From: Lachnospiraceae bacterium
GTDB lineage: Bacteria; Bacillota; Clostridia; Lachnospirales; Lachnospiraceae
Reading direction: 5' to 3'
Length of the DNA stretch: 64,000 nt
Assembly: GCA_910575775.1 (NCBI GenBank)
Contig: CAJTEY010000008.1
Coordinates: 62,001 to 126,000 of the forward strand
In this document: positions 9,421-16,232 of the stretch, piece by piece
How the letters are laid out: every line of letters starts with the position of its first letter
Position numbering within the stretch: the stretch's first letter is position 1
Position numbers and translations under genes: made by a program
Notes under the pieces: generated by a model
Told to the model about the DNA's origin: nothing
Seen by the model: only the letters and a program-made list of their open reading frames with translations
The model's database searches: none

Positions 9421-10098
9421 ATGATCGGATTGCAGAATGCCACGATTGAGGCCCTCTACACACTGGAGGAGACAATCGCAAAGGAAGTGTTCACGGGACT
9501 TACTTATCCGTGGGAAGCGCTCCCGAAGATTAAAGATTTCATCATTTCCCTGGGGGAGACGCTCCCGGAGGAAAAGTACGAGAGAAGAGAAGGCAATATA
9601 TGGATTGCAAGGTCGGCGAAGGTGTTTCCAAGTGCCTATATCGGCGGCCCTGCCATCATTGATGAGGAGGCGGAGATTCGGCACTGTGCGTTTATCAGAG
9701 GCAGTGCGATTGTGGGAAAAGGCGCGGTTGTCGGCAATTCCACCGAGCTTAAGAACGTGATCCTCTTTAATAAGGTGCAGGTGCCCCATTATAATTATGT
9801 GGGTGACAGCATTCTCGGGTTTAAAGCGCACATGGGAGCCGGTTCTATCACCTCCAATGTGAAGAGTGATAAAACGCTTGTGGTGGTGAAAGCCGGGGAG
9901 GAGACGTTAGAGACAGGGTTGAAAAAATTTGGTGCTATGCTGGGAGACCAGGTGGAAGTGGGATGTAATTCCGTCTTGAATCCGGGTACAGTGATCGGCA
10001 AAAACACCAATATTTATCCGACCTCTATGGTGAGAGGACTGATTCCGGCAGACAGCATTTATAAGCGTCAGGGTGAAACAGTGGAGAAACGGCTGTAA
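9421..10098 (+). CDS. Left-handed beta-helix hexapeptide-repeat protein, GlmU C-terminal-like
   Basis: The 225-aa protein has a helical N-terminus (about 60 residues) followed by imperfect hexapeptide repeats of the left-handed beta-helix type (AYIGGPAIIDEEAEI, AIVGKGAVVGNS, NSVLNPGTVIGKN). This resembles the acetyl/nucleotidyl-transferase half of GlmU but without the pyrophosphorylase Rossmann domain. Such short forms are often annotated as UDP-N-acetylglucosamine pyrophosphorylase-like, and no pyrophosphorylase activity should be assumed. It starts five bases after topB. An acyltransferase acting on a sugar is the plausible role; the substrate is unknown. Confidence 0.75.
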   Translation: MIGLQNATIEALYTLEETIAKEVFTGLTYPWEALPKIKDFIISLGETLPEEKYERREGNIWIARSAKVFPSAYIGGPAIIDEEAEIRHCAFIRGSAIVGKGAVVGNSTELKNVILFNKVQVPHYNYVGDSILGFKAHMGAGSITSNVKSDKTLVVVKAGEETLETGLKKFGAMLGDQVEVGCNSVLNPGTVIGKNTNIYPTSMVRGLIPADSIYKRQGETVEKRL

Positions 10099-10155
10099 GC
10101 CGGGCCGGAAGAAGCGGCAGAACAGTCAGAGAAAGTGTGTGTTGGGGATGAGCGT

Positions 10156-12354
10156 ATGGCGATTGATTTAAGTATTGAAAACTTTGGCTCGATGATCGAC
10201 AATATCATAGCAGGAATCTGTTTCTTCGAGTATGAGGATGGGGAGATGAAGCCCATCTTTGTCAACGAAGGATTTTTCCGCATGCTTGGCTATTCCCGGG
10301 TAGAGGGCATGAAGTATCTGGAGAGAGTGGAGCTGAGTATTATTCCTGATGACCTTCCGACTTACAGGCAGGCTATCAGGGATGTGCTTAAGGATGACGG
10401 TGTGGTAGATACTGAGTTTCGTACGGTAACCGGCAGCGGTAATCTGCGCTGGCTGCATGTCCGGGGAAATCTTTATGCCAGAGAGGGAAGAAAATATACG
10501 ATTGTATCTGTGATCGAGGATATCACAGAGAGAAAGAGTGTGGAGGAAGAGCTGCAAAGACAGGCGGAGCGTCTGCACATTCTGTCCCAGGCTGAGGGCG
10601 AAAAGATTATTGATTACAATGCCAAGACGGACGTTATGATTATCAGGACGAACGATGAGTACGGCATGGCGCAGGATGAAATCCACAGCAGATATATGCA
10701 GAGATTTAATGCGGCAATGATCTACAAGGAAGACGTTGCCTATTACAAGGCTGTTCTGGAGAGTCTGCTCAAGTCTCCCAAGCATGACACCATTGAATTT
10801 CGGATTAAGCGGTTCGATGAAGACTATACATGGTATCAGGCCAACTTGACGTCCCTTCTGGGTGCAGAGGGATATGTGACCCGTATCGTGGGTCGTATGA
10901 TCAACATTGATGACAGAAAGAAAAAAGAAATGGAGCTCCTTCTGCGGGCGGAGAAAGACGCGCTGACGGGCATTTATAATCAGGGAGCCACCGAGCAGCT
11001 GATTCATAACGCTATTGAGGACGGAAATGAGAACTCGCTGAGCGCGATGATGATTATCGATCTGGATAATTTTAAGGAGGCCAACGATCTTCTGGGGCAT
11101 GCCAACGGAGACCAGCTTCTGGAGAAAACTGCCGGGATTCTGAAGGAAATGTTCAAGGGCGGAGACGTGATCGGCCGTATCGGCGGCGATGAGTTCCTCG
11201 TTTATATGAGAAATCTGGAATCCATTTCCGATGCGGATGAGATGGCGGGCAATATCGTAAAGCAGGTGAGGTACGATCTTGACTTCGAGGGACAGCCGAT
11301 TCATGTGACCTGCAGTGTAGGTGTGGCTGTATATCCTTATCACGGCAAAAATTATGAGGAACTTTTTGAGAAAGCTGACAGGGCGGTGTACACCGTTAAG
11401 GCCAACGGTAAAGACGGTTATCGTGTCTACCATGCCGCAAGCACGACAGTGTATCACGCCAATAGAAAAGTCGGCTATGATATGACAAAGACGATAGATT
11501 ATGACAGGCATATCGAAGATCAGGTGATGCAGATTCTGTTTGAGGATAAGATGCTGGAGTCTGCCCTGCGTTCGTCTCTGGAGCTGATGACTGCGAAATA
11601 TCAGTTCCACAGAGGTTATATCTGCGGAAACGATTCGCTGCCGATCTCCCGTACCATACAGTTTACGGTGAAGAAGTATGCTACGGGAAAAGAGGCAGAG
11701 GAGCATTATGAGCTGAAACGGATGGTGAATGAGATTCTTTATTCCTTCTTCCCGGGTGTGGCCATGATCCATGATTATGACCTGACGGCGGAGGAGATGC
11801 GGGAGTATTTCCGGGCGGAGGGCATTAAGAGCATGCTTTACTATCCGCTGACCTCGCAGGGCGAGTTTCAGGGCGCCATCGTGTTTGAGAACCACGAGGA
11901 TGTGCAGATGGAGTTGTCAAAGAGTGAGATGGAGGAAGTCCGCTCCCTGTTCCGTCTGATGGAGGCGCATATTCTCCAGATCGGGCTGATGGACCGGCTG
12001 CAGAATTTTGTGGCGCAGGTCGCCATCTTCGACAATATGGACAGTTTTGTCTATGTGATAAATCCAGATAACTACGAGATCAGCTTTATCAACAAAAAAG
12101 TGCTTTCAGATTCGCCGAATGTGAAGATCGGTGATATCTGCTATAAGGCGCTGCAGAACAGGGATACACCTTGCGAAAACTGCATTTTGCGCAATCTGGA
12201 TAAAAAAGATCCGCACTGCCGCTGTACGGAGGAGATGTTCAATTATTCCTTGCGCAGCTGGACGAGAAGCAGTGCGAGCTGGCTGGAGTGCAGGGAAGAG
12301 AACGGCCTTGCCCTCATAAACAGCTTTGACATATCAGAGTATTTTATGGGGTAA
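10156..12354 (+). CDS. PAS-PAS-GGDEF diguanylate cyclase with Cys-rich C-terminal PAS
   Basis: Likely makes c-di-GMP from two GTP. Two N-terminal PAS domains (residues about 8-130 and 140-255) precede an intact GGDEF domain (RIGGDEFLVY). The residue pair that forms the inhibitory I-site reads KxxD instead of RxxD, so product inhibition may be weakened. A GAF-like segment follows. The last about 120 residues form a third PAS-like unit with a cysteine cluster (GDICYKALQNRDTPCENC, then HCRC), suggesting a metal, Fe-S or redox sensor. ATG 10156 is chosen because GGGGAT lies about six bases upstream; an in-frame GTG 21 bases earlier has no SD. No membrane segments. Confidence 0.88.
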   Translation: MAIDLSIENFGSMIDNIIAGICFFEYEDGEMKPIFVNEGFFRMLGYSRVEGMKYLERVELSIIPDDLPTYRQAIRDVLKDDGVVDTEFRTVTGSGNLRWLHVRGNLYAREGRKYTIVSVIEDITERKSVEEELQRQAERLHILSQAEGEKIIDYNAKTDVMIIRTNDEYGMAQDEIHSRYMQRFNAAMIYKEDVAYYKAVLESLLKSPKHDTIEFRIKRFDEDYTWYQANLTSLLGAEGYVTRIVGRMINIDDRKKKEMELLLRAEKDALTGIYNQGATEQLIHNAIEDGNENSLSAMMIIDLDNFKEANDLLGHANGDQLLEKTAGILKEMFKGGDVIGRIGGDEFLVYMRNLESISDADEMAGNIVKQVRYDLDFEGQPIHVTCSVGVAVYPYHGKNYEELFEKADRAVYTVKANGKDGYRVYHAASTTVYHANRKVGYDMTKTIDYDRHIEDQVMQILFEDKMLESALRSSLELMTAKYQFHRGYICGNDSLPISRTIQFTVKKYATGKEAEEHYELKRMVNEILYSFFPGVAMIHDYDLTAEEMREYFRAEGIKSMLYYPLTSQGEFQGAIVFENHEDVQMELSKSEMEEVRSLFRLMEAHILQIGLMDRLQNFVAQVAIFDNMDSFVYVINPDNYEISFINKKVLSDSPNVKIGDICYKALQNRDTPCENCILRNLDKKDPHCRCTEEMFNYSLRSWTRSSASWLECREENGLALINSFDISEYFMG

Positions 12355-12367
12355 CAGTTCAGCCATA
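12352..12367 (+). repeat. 16-base repeat at a stop codon, copy 1
   Basis: TAACAGTTCAGCCATA begins with the stop codon of the cyclase gene. The same 16 bases begin with the stop codon of spoIVA at 28145-28160. Identity over this length at two stop codons suggests the edge of a dispersed element. Confidence 0.5.
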
Positions 12368-12429
12368 AGAAAAAATTGACAAACATCTGGATTTTTTTCC
12401 TCTGATATGAGACAATGGGACTGGCGGTT

Positions 12430-12453
12430 ATGACAGGCGATCCGGCCTGTTAT
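12430..12453 (+). promoter_or_regulatory. Inverted repeat in the leader of the scaffold gene
   Basis: Nine-bp stem (ATGACAGGC / GCCTGTTAT, one G-T pair) with loop GATCCG, 35 bases before the start codon. It has no T-run. It could be an operator or a leader hairpin; a TTGACA at 12376-12381 upstream has only a poorly spaced -10 partner. Confidence 0.4.
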
Positions 12454-12488
12454 CAAATAATTAATACATAATCGAAAGGAGTTATCAC

Positions 12489-13181
12489 ATGATCTATTCA
12501 AAAGAAGTGGAAGAAATGTGTACAGTGGCACAGGGTGTTCATCATGGCTGTGCGCCGATCCCCGAGGAAGCAAAGTGGGTGCAGGCGAAGGAAGTGAAGG
12601 ATATTTCCGGCTTGACACACGGCGTAGGCTGGTGTGCTCCTCAGCAGGGCGCTTGTAAGCTGACCCTGAATGTGAAGGAGGGTATCATCCAGGAGGCTCT
12701 TGTTGAGACCATCGGATGTTCAGGTATGACACACTCCGCAGCTATGGCTTCCGAGATTTTACCGGGTCTTACGGTTATGGAAGCGCTCAACACGGATCTG
12801 GTGTGTGACGCCATCAACACTGCTATGAGAGAGCTGTTCTTACAGATCGTGTACGGCCGTACACAGTCTGCATTTTCCGAGGACGGTCTCCCGGTAGGCG
12901 CAGGTCTTGAGGATCTGGGCAAGGGCTTGAGAAGCCAGGTGGGTACGATGTACGGTACGCTCAAGAAAGGCCCCCGTTATCTCGAGATGGCTGAGGGTTA
13001 TGTGACAGGGATCGCTTTGGATGCAAACGATGAGATTATCGGCTATAAGTTCGTAAGTCTCGGCAAGATGACAGACTTCATCAAGAAGGGCGATGACCCG
13101 AATACAGCATATGAGAAGGCATGTGGTCAGTACGGCCGCGTGGACGATGCTGTGAAGATCATTGATCCCAGATGCGAATAA
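12489..13181 (+). CDS. IscU/NifU-N-like iron-sulfur scaffold protein, divergent clostridial type
   Basis: 230-aa protein whose centre resembles the IscU/NifU-N fold: HGVGWCAPQQGACKL (Cys49, Cys56) and TIGCSGMTHSAAMASEIL-like positions (Cys77) sit where IscU holds cluster ligands, followed by the LxGLTVMEAL helix. The third canonical IscU cysteine is not evident, while extra cysteines occur at 11, 21 and near the C-terminus (CGQYG, DPRC). It is longer than IscU by about 90 residues. AAAGGAG lies nine bases before the ATG. It is followed after 84 bp by the GGGtGRT gene, with no terminator between, so they form a two-gene operon. Cluster binding is inferred; the client protein is unknown. Confidence 0.8.
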   Translation: MIYSKEVEEMCTVAQGVHHGCAPIPEEAKWVQAKEVKDISGLTHGVGWCAPQQGACKLTLNVKEGIIQEALVETIGCSGMTHSAAMASEILPGLTVMEALNTDLVCDAINTAMRELFLQIVYGRTQSAFSEDGLPVGAGLEDLGKGLRSQVGTMYGTLKKGPRYLEMAEGYVTGIALDANDEIIGYKFVSLGKMTDFIKKGDDPNTAYEKACGQYGRVDDAVKIIDPRCE

Positions 13182-13183
13182 CA

Positions 13184-13233
13184 GAGGTAAATTCCTTCGG
13201 AATTAACCTCGCGAGCGCTGCTTCGCAGGCTCG
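13184..13233 (+). repeat. Tandem TTC-loop hairpins after the scaffold stop codon
   Basis: First hairpin at 13184-13210: GAGGT-A-AATTCC / GGAATT-A-ACCTC around TTC, 11 bp with one A-A mismatch. Second at 13212-13233: CGAGC-g-CTGC / GCAG-GCTCG around TTC, nine bp with one bulge. They start two bases after the stop and resemble the hairpin pairs at 20641-20686 and 21871-21916. There is no T-run, so read-through into the next gene is expected. Confidence 0.6.
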
Positions 13234-13265
13234 GAACATAGAGATAATAGGAGGACAAAAATAAG

Positions 13266-14276
13266 ATGGCTTTATTTGAATCATATGAAAGAAGAATTGA
13301 TAAAATCAATTCCGTATTGAACAGCTATGGCATTTCTTCTATTGAAGAAGCTGATAAAATTACAAAAGATGCCGGCTTGGATGTATACGAGCAGGTGAAG
13401 AAGATCCAGCCCATCTGTTTTGAGAACGCATGCTGGGCTTATACCGTAGGCGCGGCTATCGCAATCAAAAAGGGCTGCAAGAAGGCGGCTGACGCTGCTG
13501 CAGCAATCGGCGAGGGTCTGCAGGCATTTTGTATTCCCGGCTCCGTGGCTGATACCCGTAAGGTAGGTCTGGGCCACGGCAATCTCGGCAAGATGCTCCT
13601 TGAGGAGGAGACAGACTGCTTCGCATTCCTGGCAGGCCACGAGTCCTTTGCAGCGGCTGAGGGTGCGATCGGTATTGCTGAGAAGGCGAACAAGGTTCGT
13701 CAGAAACCCCTTCGTGTTATTCTTAACGGTCTTGGAAAAGATGCGGCTAAGATCATTTCCAGAATCAACGGTTTCACCTTTGTGGAGACCGAGTATGATC
13801 CTTATACCAACGAGGTGAAGGAAGTGAGCAGAACCCCTTATTCCGAAGGTCTTCGCTCCAAAGTAAACTGCTACGGTGCAAACTCCGTACCCGAGGGTGT
13901 GGCTATCATGTGGAAGGAGAATGTGGACGTATCTATCACTGGCAACTCCACCAACCCGACCAGATTCCAGCATCCTGTGGCAGGTACATATAAGAAGGAG
14001 AGAACAGAGGCGGATAAGAAGTACTTCTCTGTTGCATCCGGCGGCGGCACAGGCCGTACCCTGCATCCCGACAACATGGCTGCAGGTCCTGCATCCTATG
14101 GCTTTACGGATACACTTGGCCGTATGCACTCTGATGCACAGTTTGCGGGTTCTTCTTCCGTGCCTGCGCATGTGGAGATGATGGGTCTGATCGGTATGGG
14201 CAACAACCCGATGGTTGGCGCTACCGTGGCTGTGGCTGTTTCGATTGAGGAAGCGGCTAAGGCTGGGAAATTCTAA
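13266..14276 (+). CDS. GGGtGRT protein (conserved, function unknown)
   Basis: 336-aa member of the family named for its GGGtGRT motif, here ASGGGTGRTLHPDNM at residues about 257-271. The motif looks like a phosphate- or nucleotide-binding glycine loop, but no activity is established. The N-terminal half is Ala/Gly-rich with ENACWAYTVGAAIAIKKGC and GHGNLGKML; cysteines occur within it. No signal peptide or membrane segment. Codon choice looks like a well-expressed gene (many GGT/GCT/ATC). Start ATG has AGGAGGAC upstream. It is paired with the IscU-like scaffold, which suggests a joint role in Fe-S or thiol metabolism, and is closed by a strong terminator. Confidence 0.9.
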   Translation: MALFESYERRIDKINSVLNSYGISSIEEADKITKDAGLDVYEQVKKIQPICFENACWAYTVGAAIAIKKGCKKAADAAAAIGEGLQAFCIPGSVADTRKVGLGHGNLGKMLLEEETDCFAFLAGHESFAAAEGAIGIAEKANKVRQKPLRVILNGLGKDAAKIISRINGFTFVETEYDPYTNEVKEVSRTPYSEGLRSKVNCYGANSVPEGVAIMWKENVDVSITGNSTNPTRFQHPVAGTYKKERTEADKKYFSVASGGGTGRTLHPDNMAAGPASYGFTDTLGRMHSDAQFAGSSSVPAHVEMMGLIGMGNNPMVGATVAVAVSIEEAAKAGKF

Positions 14277-14351
14277 AGTTTAGAATAAAAGAAAGTGTTA
14301 AAAGCCCGTAAATTCAAATGTTTGCGGTTAGAGGGAAGTAATTTCAGATTA

Positions 14352-14393
14352 GGCGGTATAGCCCCGATTACAAGGGCTGTACCGTCTTTTTTT
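14352..14393 (+). terminator. Rho-independent terminator of the scaffold/GGGtGRT operon
   Basis: 13-bp stem (GGCGGTATAGCCC / GGGCTGTACCGTC, two G-T pairs), nine-base loop and seven T residues. It lies 75 bases after the stop codon. Confidence 0.92.
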
Positions 14394-14426
14394 GCTTCTA
14401 GGGAAGGCGGGCCGTAAGCATAGTGT

Positions 14427-14454
14427 TTGACTGCAAAATATGGTATGCTATGTA
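14427..14454 (+). promoter_or_regulatory. Candidate promoter of the DJ-1/PfpI gene
   Basis: TTGACT, 16 bases, TATGTA, 25 bases before the start codon and directly after the upstream terminator. Confidence 0.45.
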
Positions 14455-14479
14455 CAGAGACTTATTTGGAGGAAGTGAT

Positions 14480-15070
14480 ATGAGAAAGGAAACGAAAATA
14501 TTACTATTGTGCTTAAATGCTTTTGAGACAATGGAATTTAGTCCCTTTGTGGATGTTTTTGGATGGGCGCATGATGACTTTAATTGTGATATAGGGATTG
14601 ATATATGTGGATTCAACCGTACGATCGTAAGTACATTTGGAGTGTCCATAACAGCAGATATTCTAATAGATGATGTTGACGCAGACCAATATGATGCGTT
14701 GGCGATACCTGGAGGATTTGAAGAATATGGATTTTATAAGGAGGCGTACCATGAAAAAACACTAAACTTAATTCGCTCTTTTCATTCACATCATAAGCCC
14801 ATTGCGGCAGTCTGTGTTGCTGCTTTTCCATTAGCTAAAAGTGGTATATTAAAAAATAGAAAAGCCACAACATATCATTTGCAAGGTGGATATAAGAGAG
14901 AGGAATTGAAAAATTTTGGAGTTGTACTCGGAGAGGAATGGATCGTAGCTGATGATAATATCATAACATCTTCATGCCCGAAAACGGCTCCGGATGTGGC
15001 GTTTCGCTTATTAGAAATGCTTACATCGCAAGAAAAAGCTTTTGAAGTCAAGAAAGTCATGGGATATTGA
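14480..15070 (+). CDS. DJ-1/PfpI-family protein
   Basis: 196-aa class I glutamine-amidotransferase-like protein. The nucleophile-elbow cysteine is in AAVCVAAFPLA, and an acidic partner is expected in the LAIPGGFEE block. Relatives are annealed to very different jobs (protein/nucleotide deglycase, chaperone, protease, ThiJ-like), so no specific reaction is claimed. The start is set by TTGGAGGAAG seven bases upstream of the ATG. The gene is clearly AT-richer than its neighbours (many AAT, ATA, TTA and AAA codons) and has its own promoter and upstream terminator. Together with the fragment directly behind it this suggests acquisition by transfer. Confidence 0.85.
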   Translation: MRKETKILLLCLNAFETMEFSPFVDVFGWAHDDFNCDIGIDICGFNRTIVSTFGVSITADILIDDVDADQYDALAIPGGFEEYGFYKEAYHEKTLNLIRSFHSHHKPIAAVCVAAFPLAKSGILKNRKATTYHLQGGYKREELKNFGVVLGEEWIVADDNIITSSCPKTAPDVAFRLLEMLTSQEKAFEVKKVMGY

Positions 15071-15092
15071 CAAATACAATATTGCTTTCTTT

Positions 15093-15305
15093 ATGGAGGA
15101 TGCGGATTATAAGCCATATAAGGAAAATGCGGATCATTGGTGGGATACCGCGTACCGGGTTTATCTGGATGAGGAGCTGGGCATCGTTCAGGTTGGCGAG
15201 GAGCGTTACCGGGAAGTGATCGGACTTTTTATGGAAGCCGTGGATCATGCAGTACCGGCAAAGGAATTTGAGGAAGTATTCGGAGCGCACAGACAGCGAT
15301 TTTGA
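15093..15305 (+). pseudogene. Short acidic ORF, probable remnant of a larger gene
   Basis: 70 codons starting MEDADYKPYKENADHWW. It is highly acidic, has the GC-rich codon use of the surrounding genome and begins 22 bases after the AT-rich DJ-1 gene. No proper SD precedes the ATG; upstream in frame the sequence merges into the DJ-1 3' end. I do not recognise the family. The abrupt composition change suggests a 3' fragment left when the DJ-1 gene arrived, but a small functional gene cannot be excluded. Confidence 0.35.
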
Positions 15306-15364
15306 CCTGCTGTTTTCTATGTATGTTTCTTACAGATCAAAATAGTCAGGGGAAGGAAGCGGGT

Positions 15365-15454
15365 ATGGAAAGGAAACGGGCTTTTACAGCAGTGTTTTGT
15401 TGTGTCTTTTATTTCTTTGTATTGTGGGGTGAGAGCCTATATTTTAGAGGTTGA
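15365..15454 (+). CDS. Possible 29-aa membrane peptide
   Basis: MERKR followed by a hydrophobic core (AFTAVFCCVFYFFVLWG) and a short tail. GGGGAAGGAAG lies upstream of the ATG. The pattern, basic start plus one membrane helix, fits a small membrane peptide or a decayed signal anchor. Coding is not proven; length alone could be chance. Confidence 0.25.
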   Translation: MERKRAFTAVFCCVFYFFVLWGESLYFRG

Positions 15455-15538
15455 CTACACAATGGGGTGATGCGATATCAAGTATATGATAAGATGTCTG
15501 TAAGAACGGGAGTTTTTTGAACAGAAGCAGGGATTTTC

Positions 15539-15567
15539 TTGTGTTCCCCTGTGTAACCGTGTATAAT
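15539..15567 (+). promoter_or_regulatory. Promoter of the CotF-like gene
   Basis: TTGTGT, 17 bases, perfect TATAAT. The leader before the start codon is about 110 bases. Confidence 0.6.
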
Positions 15568-15685
15568 AAATGCCATAGTGTTTGTGAATGGATTTCCGGC
15601 ACAATGGCAATACTTGGTATCAGAGGACGACAGAGAGTGTATGGGTGCATACTGCTGTAACGTCCGAAAGAAAGGAGTGTTGACC

Positions 15686-16144
15686 ATGATATTGACGGAG
15701 AAAGAGACAACAGCGCTGCGGGATCTGCAGACACAGGAGAAGTCCTGCATCACAAAGTATGAGAAATATGCCGCCCAGGCGAAGGACACGGAACTGCAGA
15801 GCCTGTTTCGGACGCTGCAGCAGGATGAGCAGAAACATTACCAGTCCATCGGGCAGGCGCTTCACGGCAATGTGCCGGACTGTGACTGCAATGATTCGCA
15901 GGGCAAAAATTATGCGCCGAAGGGCACATACAAGGACGGCGCGAACGCTGCGGACAAGGAGCACGACTGCTTTCTTGCCACGGATTGTATTGGGACAGAG
16001 AAGCTGGTATCGGGAGAGTACAATACCAATGTGTTCTCCTGCGACAATTCGGGCTTAAGAAAACTTCTTGCTGACATACAGGTTGAGGAGCAGAACCATG
16101 CGGAGATGCTTTATAAATATAAGCAGGTAAACGCGATGTCGTAG
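15686..16144 (+). CDS. CotF-like spore coat protein (ferritin-like fold)
   Basis: 152-aa protein of the Coat-F domain family: two antiparallel helical pairs at each end (EKETTALRDLQTQEKSCITKYEKYA, here residues about 5-30, and LRKLLADIQVEEQNHAEMLYKYK at the end). They carry the E..EQ.H pattern (QQDEQKHY, VEEQNHAE) of ferritin-like proteins. A Cys-containing linker (DCDCND, HDCF, TDCIG) separates the halves. AAAGGAG lies 11 bases before the ATG. Homologues are found in spore coats or are general stress proteins in clostridia. A promoter at 15539-15567 suggests vegetative-type transcription, so a coat location is inference. Confidence 0.75.
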   Translation: MILTEKETTALRDLQTQEKSCITKYEKYAAQAKDTELQSLFRTLQQDEQKHYQSIGQALHGNVPDCDCNDSQGKNYAPKGTYKDGANAADKEHDCFLATDCIGTEKLVSGEYNTNVFSCDNSGLRKLLADIQVEEQNHAEMLYKYKQVNAMS

Positions 16145-16167
16145 AAGTTGATGGCCGGGATCGGACG

Positions 16168-16209
16168 TGAGTAGGAGAAATACCCGACAAGAGAAATTTC
16201 TCCTACTCA
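16168..16209 (+). other. 14-bp perfect inverted repeat between coat and kinase genes
   Basis: TGAGTAGGAGAAAT / ATTTCTCCTACTCA with a 14-base loop, beginning 24 bases after the coat stop and ending 24 bases before the kinase start. It is very stable but lacks a T-run. It may be a leader hairpin, a transcript-end stabiliser or a repeat. Confidence 0.65.
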
Positions 16210-16232
16210 ACGGTTTTGGATGTGAGGATGGT

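Larger units (their letters stand above)
15306..15685 (+). other. Intergenic region with possible small ORF and a promoter
   Basis: 380 bases with no recognisable full gene. It holds a 29-codon hydrophobic ORF (15365-15454), an AT-rich stretch and a good promoter (15539-15567) for the coat gene. A further in-frame extension upstream of the coat gene from a GTG at 15578 has no SD and is probably leader. Confidence 0.6.

Noticed and set aside
10168..11895. Long open frame (575 codons) on the minus strand opposite the diguanylate cyclase
   Set aside because: It mirrors the codon pattern of the cyclase gene, has no SD or recognisable domain and is low-complexity in His/Leu/Arg; an antisense shadow.
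15042..15092. TTG start that would extend the acidic fragment back into the DJ-1 gene
   Set aside because: No SD, overlaps an intact gene and the added residues come from its 3' end; only the part from 15093 is listed, as a remnant.
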